Assembly (NCBI GenBank): GCA_949825025.1
Contig: OX463785.1
Coordinates: 15,253,971 to 15,317,970, forward strand
Reading direction: 5' to 3'
DNA from: Siphlonurus alternatus
Lineage: Eukaryota > Arthropoda > Insecta > Ephemeroptera > Siphlonuridae
Length of the DNA: 64,000 nt
The notes below the pieces were generated by a model that was not told where the DNA came from, searched no databases, and saw only the letters and a list, made by a program, of their open reading frames with translations. Both the position numbers and the translations under genes were made by a program. This document shows, piece by piece, positions 29,440 through 42,202 of this stretch (the first letter of the stretch is position 1; each line of letters begins with the position of its first letter).

Positions 29440-31207
29440 CATTACAAATTATTACATCTCAGCACTCATTACAAATCTTGCTCATTTTTTCATTTCAAAT
29501 AGATTAATTTTACGCGTATGATGTTATGTTTATTATAGAATCTTACGTTTGATCTTAATACAGTGTATAACTTTACTGTAGCTCTAGCTGCATGCGGTGC
29601 GTTAATGAAAATAATGAATTTCTTAAAAGAGAACTTTATTAAAGGAACTGTGTAAAATAGATTTTTATTCTGTAACTGTCATGTTGTCTAAATATACTTT
29701 AACCATTATTATTATTATATATATCATGCTCTGGGATATTAGCTCTGTTCATAAATACACAAAATAAAAAATAGTGTTTTATAATAATTTTAATGTGGAT
29801 ATAGTATATTTAGACGACAGTAACAGAATAAAAATCTATTTTACACAGATCGATCCTTTAATAAAATTTTCATTTAAGAAATATTCATTACGTACCGCAT
29901 GCAGCTACAGCTACAGTAAAAAAGTTATATACTGTATTAAGATCAAACATAAGATTCTATAATAAACATAACATCATACGTCTAAAATTAATCTATGTGA
30001 AATGAAATGAACAAGATTTGTAATGATATACTGTAGTATATATATTAAATTTTTACATACCACGCATAACAAATAAATACGTGGCTACAATATGAACAAT
30101 AATTAATAAGATATTACATACAGCCCAACCTTAAATAATCTTCGTAATTTTAATATGTATCGTGTATTATTTCAATGACATATGCATACTTTTATATTGA
30201 TAGTAAAAAGTTCTTGCACTTTTAACTGAACTTTTGATTGTAAAAATATTAAACGCACTTAAGACTAAATAGTATGTACTTAATTGTTTTTTATTGATGA
30301 GTCTTTGTTATACTGATGTATATTATTATTTTCCATGTACTGTGTACTGTCCTTAAAAGTTAAAAACTGGAATACACGAATAGATAATGTGTTAGATCGT
30401 AACGCATGTATTCCAATTTTTTACTTTAGAATAGAAACTGTACATATATAAAGGTTCATCAATGAAAATCGATTAAAATACATATTTCCGCGAGCAGAGC
30501 TATTATCTATTAGCTGTTATGTAAAATATAATTATCGCAGAAGCAATGCAAAAACATGCATTTCAGTATAATAATTGTATTATATCCAATAATATATTTT
30601 ATATTGTTTTATTATCATTTTCTATTGTTCTATTATTCTGTAACTATTATATATGTTTTGTATGTATGTTTTATGTGTTCTATTGTAATGTTTTTCTATA
30701 ATGTATGTTTCTAGTGCTGTTAATATGTACACTTTCTGTGTTTAATAAAAGACTAATAATAATAATAAAGACAATAATTCAAGTAAGATAGTAATAAATA
30801 AATTTTTTGTAAATAAATTATTATAACATATGTAATGATGGCAGCCTCTGTATATTCATTTATATTTCATTTATCGTGTCGTGGTATATAAATGTTTCTT
30901 TACGAATCCAAATAGCCTAGCTAGGCCATATATAATAATATATATGCCATAAATATTTGAATACAACTAAAACTCCCTATCCAAAAGGCAGATCAGTGAT
31001 CATATAATAAAAAAAAACGCCCTTTAACTTCCAGCATTTGTGATGAGAGGAGCCAATCGTTTTTATGTAATATTGCAAAATGGTTTTTTAATTTAATTGC
31101 GGTAAAAATATCTGTTAAGGTGATATTATGTTAAATGTTGTTTGAAATTATACATAATATGTATCAATTTATTTGTATTAATGACTATTACCACATTAAC
31201 CGCAAAA

Positions 31208-31267
<60 letters not shown>

Positions 31268-32626
31268 AATAATATATATTATACATATATTATATAATAT
31301 AAATAATATATATTATATATATAATATATATTATAAATATATAATTATTAACGACACTCGACTTCTGAAGCATCATAACGATTGGGATTTTGTTATGTAG
31401 AAATATGTAGCATAAAGCATAATGCGCTATATAAATACTAAAAATATAAAAAAAATAATTTTATATGAAATGTTCTTTTTTGTTTCTGATTTCATTTGAT
31501 ATACTTGATTTAGTAAATATTATTGGGCCTCCCCAAAAATATCTTAGAATTCAGTGCATATTATGCACGGTGATCATTATATACATATATATATTAAAAA
31601 AATATTAATTATTAATATAGAAATAAAAAGTTATTATTTTACTTGTAATTAAAATACTTTCCTTGAAGAGACTACAGTGCTGAATCTCTATATAGGAGTT
31701 GCGAAAGCATTGACACTCAATTAAGCCCAGGTGAAGTTATTTTCATAATTTACCTGTAAGGAGCGAACAATATAAAGATCATGATCATCCTGCATGGAAT
31801 ATTTCTATTGCATATTTGCATGGTCTCGACACACCTCAAGTTCTGTACATAACTTCAAATTAATTCAGTAACAAGTAATAACAAGCAGAAACGAAAAAAA
31901 ATTATAATAAGTCAAAGTCTTGCTAGTGATTGAAAGCCGAAAGAAGATGAGGGCAATAAATAGTTACTATATCTTTTAACTACATGATATTTATATAATT
32001 ATTATGTATAATTACTTAAATATATTTATATTAAATCCATAATATGCTCGAACTTAATTTCAGAGTGGCTGCATGTGACGTCATAATCATGCAGGCAAAA
32101 GTTTACCTAGGGTTGCATGTTAAGTATTAAAAGTTCCATGACGTAGACGTCACATCTTTACACTATACTTTGAGGGTGTTATAGAATTAAAAAAATAAGA
32201 AAAAACTCGAGATGATGATTAGAAAATACACACTGCAGCAAAAATATAAAATTGGTCCATTATACTCCGTTTTTTTTTTTCCCCCTCTGCAACTTAATTT
32301 ATAGTTTAATTTTTACATAATATGGTATAAAAAATATTTATGTGAAAAAATGTGTCAAACTTAACTCGATGACTTCTAACCAAATATATAATAAAAGTTA
32401 CATGCAGGTTTCCAATTTTATTCATATTAATTTTATTATATACATGCCCAATAAATAAAGAATAAAAATATATGTTGTATAATTTTCCATGTTTATGTAA
32501 ATTTTTAATCTTTTTCTCCTTCAACCCAAGCTTGAATCATGAAATTCTTATTCATCTCCTTTTAAGCCCACTGAAAATAAATTATATCATCTATATATAT
32601 GTATATAAATATATATATTATATATA

Positions 32627-32699
<73 letters not shown>

Positions 32700-35600
32700 T
32701 ATATCGATCTCTTTACCAGCTTTTGATACTATATGCTTATTTTAACACTTTAATTTTCATATTGATTTAAGTGTGAAACTTAATTTTCCATACAAATATT
32801 TGCTATATTTTATTTTTTTTTTTAATTATAACAGTACTGACATTAAGGTCAATAGCCTATGATTCTATATAACAATGTATAACGAAAAGACAATCCTATA
32901 TTATTAATGCGCTAATTGCATTATTATAGCATAGCAGTCATTAATTTCATAAATATCGAGTATATTTTAAATATTAAAATTTGAATTCTAACTGTAAGTA
33001 CAACTTATTAGCTGCGAATTGCATTAGAAATAGTTAAGACGTACATTTAATCATTAATTACTATTTGCTACATGTTTTAATAGTTTTATATTAATTGTTC
33101 GTAAAATCAAGTTGTTTCTCGTACTTTTTAAATTCTCCCAAAAAAAGCGCGCGAAGAGTTTAGCCAATCAGCGTGAATTTTGAAAAGTGTGTTCTGTAGT
33201 TGAAGATGCTTTCATAAATAGCTACCCGGTCTCTAAAAAATCTGAAAAAAAAAATCAGAGTGGCATAACTTTGCACCCTCTATCCATTTTTCCAATAAAA
33301 TTTTTTTTTGAGATAGATACTATATTGATGCATCGCGCAAAAGTGTTCCACCAAAATTTAAATGTATATTATAAAATTATACTGTTAAATTATTTCAATG
33401 GCTTGCATAATATAGTTATATTTTAAGGGGAAAAAATCAAACTTAGCATTTCCTTTATAATAAAATTAGGTTAACTTAAATAAATAAAAAAAAAAATTGA
33501 AATTATAGGAGTGTTGCCAACCATGCGGGTATTACCCGCGGCGACGGGCGTTTTTACTAAAAATTTGCAGAAACGGGAAAAAGGGTATTTTTGTCGATCA
33601 ATGGGTGTTTTAATGCAAAATTGTGTGCTTTCAACATATTTTTGTACCAAAAACAAAACATTTTTAAAAAAATATTATCAATATAGGAGGATTCGAGGAG
33701 GATTGGAGTCTCTTAACCAATCACATTCAAGAATTTTATTTTTTAAAAATTTGATTGGCTATTGACGCTAGTAATAAAAAAGCGCGAAATAATTATATCA
33801 CTTAAAAATTACTTATTCAAATTGGTGGCTGCGTTTGCATGCATGCATTGATCGATATGTCGTAAAATTGTCGTATCCAAAAAGTGTAAATCATATTAAT
33901 TAATAGAAAAATATTAAGAAATCGATGAAGTATAATATAATATACGTATAATTATGGGATCAAGAATGAGTGGCACATAAAATATTTTTCCAATTAAAAA
34001 AAAAAAAAAAATGCCAGAAAAAAAAATTAAATTAAACGAACTTCAAATTTCAAATGTGTTTTTTTTTTCCGTTTTCCAGCAATCAAGAAAAAACTTTATA
34101 ATGTTATAAAATGAACACCATGAATTTGCTGCCCAGTTTTGGATTTTAGCCCTATAGCTGTTTTGGTTCCGACCTGCAGCCTAGGCTTAATTAAAGCTCG
34201 ATCGATCCTTTAATTATATTAAGCAAAAAAAGTAAAAAAAGAAAATTGTAACTGATCTGATTAACCATGCAAACCCTCTCCCTTCCATGAAAATAACAAC
34301 TGCAATACCTTAATTGACAATTTTTTTACTGGCTAAAATAAAAATAATAATAATAATAAATAAAACAATAAAAAATAAATAATTAAAAAAAAATAATAAA
34401 AAACGAATAAAAACAGGGTTTTTTCAAAAAAAAATATATGTTTATTTGTTATAAAAACGTCACAAAACGTTTAAATAACATGTCAAATCCAAAACCGGCA
34501 CTTTTTCAAAAATCATTGTCTCCGCACAATTTTTTTTTTTATACTCAAAGAGATATATGCTCTCTGATAAATTTATATGATGAACTTAATTAATTAACTG
34601 CTATATGCTATATATTCCACTAAACGTGTTTATAATTTTTTTGAATTTTTGGGGTCCGAAACACCGAAACAGGACTACGAGGTGTATCATGCAAAAAAAA
34701 AAAAAAAATGTATATATATACTTCATGCATGAAAAGTAGTAAAACGTGATAAAATGGAAAAATATACAATACATTATACATAAAAAAAAATGTCCCCCCC
34801 CCCGCTCAACGACTCGAAAACGTGTTTTTTTTGGTAATTTTGCATTTCCAAAATAGCATATACGGTGACGGGCATTTTTACTCTGAAACGGGTATTTTTG
34901 AGCTCCAGATTGGGTTTGATGGGGATTTTTCATCTCATCGGGTTGGCAACACTATTTATATCATATAATAGTCAAATTATATTTTATTAAATACCCTTTG
35001 AAATGGACAATTTGCATGACATTTTTTTATTGCAGAAATGGATAGAGGGTGCAAGGTTATGCTACTCTGAATTTTTTCAGAATTTTTAGAGCCCGGGAAC
35101 CATTTTTAAAAAATTATTGAAAGTCGATTTTATGACGTCACGATGAGTCTGTCTTTAAGAAAAGGATAGGCGCTAAACGCCCGTGACGTCATAAAACTGA
35201 CTTTCAATAATTTTTTAAAAATAGTTCCCGCTCTCAAAAAAATCTGAAAAAATTCAGAGTAGCATAATTTGGTACCCTCTATCCATTTCTGTAATAAAAA
35301 AATGTCATGCAAATTGTCCATTTCAGAGTTTCACACATAAATCAGTACATACCATGTTGAATGTTTTCCTAGACAAGGTGAACAGTCCCATTCCGGACAC
35401 TTTCTCGGACATCTCGATACCTCCGGACACTCTGGCCAAGATGACCTGCAGGGCTGACCTCACTGGCCCCTCCCCCACCAGACCACGTGACTCTTGGACC
35501 ACTTCTGTTATTACATTCTGTAGCTCAGCACTCTGAAGTTAGAAATTGTTCAGTATTAGAAAATATACATAATCTAATATGCTTGTATAATTTGCTTATT

Positions 35601-36024
35601 TTGGTTTAATGGAGTCGTGCGTAGGAAAAAGAGCATACGTTCTTGTCCTCTATTGCAAATAAATTTAAGGTTATCAATCCATAGAAAAATAAAATAACAG
35701 TAAAATTCACACATAAAAAATCAGCAGTAAATCATTAGTTATGTCCGAAAATACAAAATCAGAAACAATCGATTAATATTGATAAACCTTCTGTACATGG
35801 AAAATATGGTTCATCCATAATACACTGTCATAATGAGTAATTCTGACAGTGTATTTACGAACAGATATATTTTGTACTTACTTTGTTCAAAACATTTTGA
35901 CCAGCTGTAGCGTAAACGTATACATGGATTATAATTTGTATCGATGAAGAAAATGTAGTCATTGTTGTTATGTTCATTGTATTCTTTTGCTGTTAATAGT
36001 TAAAAATATTATTATATTAGTCAA

Positions 36025-36061
<37 letters not shown>

Positions 36062-39000
36062 CACATCTATGGTGTAGAAAGAATGAGTTAGGAGGCTGGC
36101 TACTGAAAAGATAAATGTAGAGAGAAAAAATACTCCGAATACGGAGTTTATGTCCTTTATCATCCTGTAAAAAAAAAAAAAAAAAAAGAGTTAGAGATAT
36201 CACAGTAAATAACATTCCATTGCAAATAAAACAAGAGAGTATATATATTGACCTCGATTTTTTTTATAACAGAAATGGATAGAGGGTGCAAAGTTGTGCT
36301 ACCCTGATTTTTTTTCAGATTTTTTAGAGCCCGCGCGGGAACTATTTTTAAAAAATCATTGAAAGTCTTTTTTGTGACGTCACGCGGCAGCGCCGGCAGC
36401 AAGTCCTATCCTTTTCTTAAGGAGAGACGCCTCGTGACGTCACAAAATGAACTTTCAATCATGTTTTAAAAATACTTCTAGGACTGTAAAAAATCTGAAA
36501 AAATTCAGGGTAGCATAACTTTGCACCCTCTATCCATTTCTGCAATAAAAAATATCGAGATCAATACTCTATTACACAAAACAGTTTGTTCTAATGGTGA
36601 AATTTTAAACCTTAAGTAATGCTGATGATATTTGATCCAAGCTTTCAAATCAGGTGTTATTTCTCCACTAGGTCCAGGTAGGAGCGCTTGCGGGGCTACG
36701 CGAGTTAAAAATGCAGCCCGTTCTGAGGCAGCCAACATCAATGAACAAGGGAATGTTTCGGTAGAAACAGTCACTAAAATGTTCACTATTATCGCAGACA
36801 CTAATAAAAAGATCTAATTATTAATTACACTACCAAAACAATCTAAATGTATTACATGTATATAATATATGTTACCACCAAAAGCCGAATTCGGAGAAAA
36901 ACCGAAAAAAATCTGCAAAACTAGTTTTGAGCATCGGGTTATGAGCAAAGCTAGTTTTAATTTCGGGTTTTGGTCAAACCGCGTTGCGCAGAACTAGTTT
37001 TGTTTAAATGGAAATGAGCAAAAGCCGAAATGAAAGTCTTCATCGGGTTTTGTTAATTTCGATTTCGACTATTATAGTTTTGCTCATAACCCGATGCTCA
37101 AAACTAGTTTTCCTAATTTTTTTCGGCTTTTGGTAGTAACATATTATTATATAATGTTGTCATTGATGAAAAAAACAATTTTGTAATTTACCAAACAGTT
37201 AAATTTTTTGAATTTTTACCAAAATGTTTAAAAGAAATAGAAAATAGTAAACTTTTTTGCACCAAATTAAAAAAAATATATATTAATTAGCAAAGAATTT
37301 GAGAGTAATAAAATATCCGAGAAAGTGCATTATTAGATTTTTAACGTTATAAGTTATAATATAAGAATATACTAAGTTGTAAATTAAATATATTTATTTT
37401 AATGACTTGTATTATATTCCATTGAATTAGTATTATCAGAGACTTCTAGTTGTATACATTTCTTTAATTATTGTTAGTTCTTATGTTTGTTTCTATATAA
37501 ATTATATAAATATGTGTGTTTATAGGTTTGTGAGTGTCGAACTTTGACATGAACATAATTATGTTTGTCATGTACTGTACAGTACAACTAAAAAAGAAGT
37601 TCTAAAATATAAAATAAATAAAAATAAATTTTATAGAGTATTTAGATGAAATTACAGTATTAATATTTCATGTAATTCTTTATCATATGAACTCAATGAA
37701 ATAAGAGACATGATGCTTTAAATAAGTGTTAGATATCTTACAATATGAACCCTTAATATTATAGTTTGTAGTCTTTAAATCTTATATTTAAATTTAAATA
37801 TTTAAAAAAAAAATAATGAAATTACTTTTTTAAGTAGTTATTGTAGTTATTGAAGATGAGTTGCGATTATAACCAGGCGCGGATCCAGATAAAAAAAATG
37901 GAGTGGGGGAAATGCCTATATTGCCTATGTTAAATCCAAAATTTTGGGGGTTGGGGTGGGGGGGGGGTGGCGCGGCTCCCCTAGCCCCCTCGCCCTGGAT
38001 CTGCGCCTGGTTATAACACAAAATTGAAAGTGCCAAACACATATTTCCCGCAAATGAATTATAGGTATACAGAAAATATATTGTCTTCATGCTTGTCTTT
38101 TTCACCCCATAAAGTCCATAAACATACAGTACATAATTTTAATTATACAGTACTTTTCAACAGAAAAATTAATAACTATAGGTTCAATTTTCTAGTCAAA
38201 AATATTTGCAGCAAATGAAAGATTTATAATGAAGATCATTAATTAAATTATTATCATTCATGAGAACAGTACATAATATTGATGGTTTAGAAATGTAAAG
38301 AAGACTTAAATCAGAGAAAGAAAAAAATGCACAAAAAATAGCACAACTTACTTTGCCAAATGTTGATCAGTAAATATATCGTAATATGTTTTATTCCATA
38401 CGGTAACCAAACCGCATACGTAAACACAGGATTGCACTCAGGAGATGTTGTTAAATATTGGTCACACCAGTAAATGGTGGTGGCAATCCTAAAAAAACAA
38501 AGGGGAGAATTTATAATGCACTTTAGACCCATTTTAGCCTTGATTTTTTTTATCCTGCTTTAAATACAGGGTGCTAAATATGAGATACTCATGGTACTAT
38601 CAAGGTGAGTAAAACCTTTACCCACCTTGGGTAATATAAATGCGGACTAAATTGGTGCTGTCGTACACTTCATTCGTATATATATATATAAAAATGTTCG
38701 ATTCGGCCATGTTAAAGTATAGCCAGATTGGACATTTTTATCTGAATGGAGTATATGTACTGCAAACAAATATATATATATTTCTATAATACTGTATGTT
38801 TAATTACTGTTTTGTATTAGTCAAATTTTTTAACGGGTATTCACAACTTTACAAAACACTTAAACCTTAATTTTTATCCTGAGTTTAATTACTAACCATA
38901 CTGCTAATAATTAATACAAAAATTGGTCTAAATCAGACTAAATCAGTGTCCATGCTAAGCAATTTTTAAAGGCATACAGGCCTCAAATTGAAAATTTGAC

Positions 39001-41832
39001 AGTCACAGAGAGTTGCTTGAGTTGACAATCAACATTTGGATCATTTTTTTCCATCCGCGATGCAGCTGTATGAGCGGGGGCTGCAAAGTAAGGATGCAGG
39101 TCCTTGATGACGTCAAAATGACGTCACAACGCACAACCATACATATGCCGCCATGTTTTTGACGTAATTTTGTCGTCATCAAGGACCTGCATCCTTACTT
39201 TGCAACCCCCGCTCATGCAGCTGCATCGCGCATGGAAAAAATAATCCAAATGTTGTTTGTCAACTCAAGCAACTCTCTATGACTGTCAAATGTTCAATTT
39301 GAGGATTTTGAGGCCTGTATGCCTTTAAAAATTGCTTAGCACACTGATTTAGACCAATTTTTGTATTACTTATATTTAGCAGTATGTTTAGTAATTAAAC
39401 TCAGGATAAAAATTAAGGCTTAAGTGTTTTGTAAAGTTGTGAATACCCGGTTAAAAATTTTGACTAATACAAGACAGTAATTAAACATACAGTATTACAG
39501 GAATATATATATTTTTTTGCAGTACATATTGTGTAATCTTTATTACATTATTATTTAAGGTAGAGATAACGCCGAACAGCTGATCGACGTAATGCCCTTT
39601 GCTTAACATGTAAACCTTAGCAAATTGAGAAAAATTCTGAAATATTTTTGAGAGGCAGATATTAGTGCCTAAAAGTCATAGAAAAAATTTCAAAACGATT
39701 TAGCGAGCCTATTTTTTTTTATTTTTTTTTTTTAATTTTCAGCATAGGGCTTTCCCATGGAGAGCCAAACTAAAAAATTAACTTAAAAAAATCGGCTCGT
39801 TAAATGTTTTTGAAACTTTTGCTATGGCTTTTAGGCACTAATATCTGCCTCTCAAAAAAAATTCAGAATTTTTGTCAATTTGCTAAGGTTTACATGTTTA
39901 TCAAAGGGGATTACGTCGAACAGCTGTTCGACGTTATCTCTACCTTAAGTAATCTTTTTGAATATGATGTCCCATTATTCATTTAATACTCTAAAAGTAT
40001 ACTTTAAAGTCTTTATTATTAATAATTGATTAATTTTTAGCAATTATATAATCCATTTACTCACACTATAAAAATTAATGTTAAAATTGTCCTAATATGT
40101 ATAGTAAAAATTGTAAAAAATAAAATATGTTTAAGTCTAATTTCCTTCTGATATTTGGTATTAATCATTTAAAAAAAATACGAAAACGCTACGACACTGC
40201 GGATATTATATTATTAAAATTTCAAAATTATAAATTATTCCGCTTAAATTTGAGCCACGTTAATTTATTCGGCATGCAGTAAAAAATAATTGATTAATTT
40301 TTTCTGTTACATTTTGCAACCCTTTCTATTTGCCGAAAATCTTATAATACCTAACCTCAAAACACATTACCTTAATTTTGGGATTTTGGCTTAGTTTTTA
40401 TTGTATATAAATAATTCAAACCTTATTAGAGACGGAGTGATCACGAAGAAGAGAAAAATCCCGACGGCATGAAAAATGAAAGACGTAAAGCGCCTGCAGT
40501 GCGCAGTAGACCGTTCGCGCATGTCTCTTTCCATGGCAGTCAGTTGGCTAGTAAATGGAGCTGCAATGAAAAATTGTTAAGGTAGAGATAATGCCGGTCA
40601 GCTGTTCGACGAAGATCCCTTTGATTAACATGTAAATCTTAGCAAATTCACAAAAATTCTGATTTTTTTTTATGGGCAGATATTAGTACCTAAAAGCCAT
40701 AGAAAAAATTTCAAACCAATCTAACGCTGATTTTTTTTTAATTAATTTTTTTTTAATTTTCAGCATTGGGCTTTCCCATGGAGAGACAAACTAAAAAATT
40801 AATTTAAAAGAATCGGCTTTTTAAATTGTTTTGAAACTTTTTCTATGGCTTTTAGGCACTAATATCCACCTCTCAAATAAATTTCAGAATTTGTGTAAAT
40901 TTGCTAAGGTATACATGTTAATCAAAGGGACCTACGTCGAACAGCTGACCGGCGTTATCTCTACCTTAAAGGCGTATAAGGTAGAGATAACACGAATCAG
41001 CTGTTCAACGTAGTCTCCTTTGATTAACATGTAAACCTTATAACAAATTCTCAACAATTATGACATATTTTGAGAGGCAGATTTTAGTGCCTATATAAAA
41101 GCCATAGAAAATGTTTTCAAAACAATGGAGTATCGACCTCAATTTTTTTTATTGCAGAAATGGATAGGGGGTGCAAAATTATGTTACCCTGATTTTTTTC
41201 AGATTTTTTACAGCCCTGAAAGTATTTTTTTAAAATTATTGGAAAGTCCTTTTTGTGACGTCACGCGGCGGCAAGTCCTATCATTTTTTTAAGAAGAGAC
41301 GCCTCGTGACATCACAAAAAAGGCTTTCAATAATTTTTTGAAAATACTTTCAGGGCTGTAAAAAATCTGAAAATATTCAAAGTATCATAAATTGGCACCC
41401 TCCATCCATTTCTACAATAAAAATTTTTGAGGTCCATACTCCTTTGCATGCAATACCGTTTTATATAAAATTGCATTTCATTAAAAAAACAACAAAAACT
41501 ATTGATAATAATTAATAATCATAAAGGATAACAAACTTACCTTCTATTAATTGAAGTAATGAGTTGATTTCGTTCTTTTTAATATTAAAAAAAATAAATC
41601 TATAAATTATTCGAGTACAAATAATTAACATATTAAATGCTGTTATTCTATTAACCATGATGTTAAATGGTAAAAACATATTTTCAAAAAAACATGAAAA
41701 AGATGATAAACAACTTAAACATATTAAAATATAGTGAAAATATTTACGATATATTGCTATATATTGATCACGTATAATAAAAATACCAGCAAAATTAAGA
41801 GCTTTAACATTATAATCAAGTTCGGTACTCAT
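27978..41832 (-). CDS. Odorant receptor OR-C (7tm_6), intact, 8 exons
   Basis: Exons: 41832-41541, 40560-40422, 38488-38352, 36800-36611, 36164-36065, 35989-35882, 35532-35353, 28037-27978. Joined, they encode 401 aa with no stop; phases match OR-A. Features: an N-terminal MSTELDYNVKALNFAG, two hydrophobic segments in exon 1, ERSTAHCRRF (exon 2), WLPYGIKHITIYLL (exon 3), WIKYHQHYLR (exon 4), KDINSVFG (exon 5), and SGMGLFTLS(R)KTFNM then SSTFSYLAILLRIK (exons 7-8). Intron 7 is unusually long (7.3 kb) and consists largely of a 4.7-kb foldback (28622-33325) and a 1.4-kb TIR element (33511-34952). The link of exon 8 to this gene rests on phase, order and its near-identity with OR-D exon 8. The stop codon abuts a MITE. 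Exons 1 and 3 are much closer to OR-D than the other exons are. Confidence 0.83.
28130..28345. repeat. GTGACGTCATAGTCATG foldback, copy 1
   Basis: A loose inverted repeat with GTGACGTCATAGTCATG and GCATGACTACAACGTCAC arms around a centre of ATTTAACACACAAGCATAGG. A clear relative lies at 50780-50920 and a shorter one at 32060-32175. It lies in OR-C intron 7, just upstream of the last exon. Confidence 0.65.
31207..31350. repeat. (TA)n array with TAATATAA variants
   Basis: A pure TA run of about 54 bp followed by imperfect TATTATA repeats, inside the large foldback. Confidence 0.9.
32595..32703. repeat. (TA)n microsatellite
   Basis: About 60 bp of pure TA flanked by imperfect repeats, inside the large foldback. 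It generates a spurious Tyr-Ile open frame. Confidence 0.95.
33511..34952. mobile_element. 1.4-kb TIR element, GTGTTGCCAACC ends
   Basis: GTGTTGCCAACC (33511-33522) and GGTTGGCAACAC (34941-34952) are perfect inverted ends. Subterminal words also match in inverted orientation: GACGGGCGTTTTTACT left and GACGGGCATTTTTACT on the right arm, with CGGGTATTTTTG. The interior is AT-rich and I see no transposase. It lies in OR-C intron 7, between the large foldback and exon 7. Confidence 0.65.
35000..35324. repeat. Foldback MITE, TGACGTCA family, GTCCATTT ends
   Basis: Ends GAAATGGACAATTTGCATG and CATGCAAATTGTCCATTTC, then TTTATTGCAGAAATGGATAG, GGTGCAAGGTTATGCTAC and ATTATTGAAAGTC arms, around TTATGACGTCACG. 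The palindrome is near perfect. It lies 29 bp downstream of the exon 7 donor of OR-C. Confidence 0.9.
36237..36570. repeat. Foldback MITE, TGACGTCA family, GAGTAT ends
   Basis: Ends GAGTATATATATTGACCTCG and CGAGATCAATACTC, otherwise the same arms as 35000-35324 with TGTGACGTCACG near the centre. It lies in OR-C intron 4. Confidence 0.88.
36868..37142. repeat. Foldback, GTTACCACCAAAAGCCGAA ends
   Basis: GTTACCACCAAAAGCCGAA and TTCGGCTTTTGGTAGTAAC are inverted ends. Inner arms AAACTAGTTTTGAGCATCGG / CCGATGCTCAAAACTAGTTT. This is the only copy in the window. It lies in OR-C intron 3. Confidence 0.75.
37143..37870. other. AT-rich intron DNA
   Basis: Part of OR-C intron 3. I see nothing beyond A/T-rich simple sequence. 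Confidence 0.5.
37871..38013. repeat. Small MITE, CCAGGCGCGGATCCAG ends
   Basis: AACCAGGCGCGGATCCAG and CTGGATCTGCGCCTGGTT are inverted ends around TAACATAGGCAATATAGGC-type sequence (in reverse complement) and a G run. The same interior word is at 11873-11907. No coding capacity. Confidence 0.7.
38830..39452. repeat. 620-bp foldback with nested TGACGTCA core
   Basis: Outer arms GGTATTCACAACTTTACAAA and TTTGTAAAGTTGTGAATACC, middle arms AATTGAAAATTTGACAGTC and counterpart, and inner arms ATGCAGCTGTATGAGCGGGG / CCCCGCTCATGCAGCTGCAT with GATGACGTCAAAATGACGTC. Several shells are nested about one centre. It lies in OR-C intron 2. Confidence 0.8.
39555..39949. repeat. Foldback MITE, CAGCTGTTCGACGT family, copy 2
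   Basis: TTAAGGTAGAGATAACGCCG and CGACGTTATCTCTACCTTAA ends, with ATGTAAACCTTAGCAAATT and AATTTGCTAAGGTTTACATG arms. It lies in OR-C intron 2. Confidence 0.85.
40577..40968. repeat. Foldback MITE, CAGCTGTTCGACGT family, copy 3
   Basis: Same ends and length as 39555-39949. A half copy (40979-41115) follows within about 10 bp and is cut off by the MITE at 41127. It begins 17 bp upstream of OR-C exon 2, in intron 1, so it occupies the polypyrimidine tract region. Confidence 0.85.
41127..41442. repeat. Foldback MITE, TGACGTCA family, GGAGTATCGACC ends
   Basis: GGAGTATCGACCTCAA and TTGAGGTCCATACTCC ends, with standard inner arms. It lies in OR-C intron 1, about 100 bp downstream of the exon 1 donor. 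Confidence 0.88.
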
Positions 41833-41882
41833 TGTAACAAAACAACAACCTTCTCTTGACGCAGTTCAAAATAAAAATGAAC
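41833..41882 (-). promoter_or_regulatory. Conserved block upstream of the OR-C start
   Basis: These 50 bp directly upstream of the ATG (including CTTGACGCAGTTCAAA on the plus strand) are identical to 56736-56785 upstream of OR-D. It is probably 5' UTR or core promoter. Identity ends abruptly beyond it. It may reflect function or simply a recent duplication or conversion tract that continues into exon 1. Confidence 0.55.
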
Positions 41883-42202
41883 TTTTATTGTGTAATATTT
41901 CCCCTATGTTGCCGTAATATATGAATTATGCAGCATATTTTCATGACACAATCTTATTAAAATTTAATGTATAAGAGAAAGATGTCAAGCAACATTCTAA
42001 GTAACTTCAATTATTCAAATGACTTTTGTGGAAATTCAAAAAAAAAAAAAAAAAAAAAAATGGACGAGGCGTTATCCTGGAAATGAATTTTATGTAACTG
42101 TTTGCTGCCCTCATACGCACGCACGCTTTTTCTTGCATATGAATTTTTTATAAATTTCTTTTTTTTTTATTTACTGTTTTACAAGAGATACACCCCTATA
42201 TA

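Larger units (their letters stand above)
28622..33325. mobile_element. 4.7-kb foldback, enlarged member of the TGACGTCA family
   Basis: The outer arms match the short MITEs: TTTATTGCAGAAATGGATAG at 28628 and CTATCCATTTTTCCAATAAA at 33280. Beyond the family sequence the arms go on with AAAGCATCTTCAACTACAGA (about 28850) mirrored at about 33195-33215, and CAAAATTCACGCTGATTGG mirrored near 33160. Inside lies a second palindrome of about 1.2 kb (29090-30300, centre near 29735), in which TTTACACAG and GCATGCAGCTA words recur in reverse. The rest is AT-rich with (TA)n arrays. No transposase frame is seen. Confidence 0.65.

Noticed and set aside
32472..32693. Tyr-Ile repeat open frame
   Set aside because: It is the translation of a TA microsatellite.
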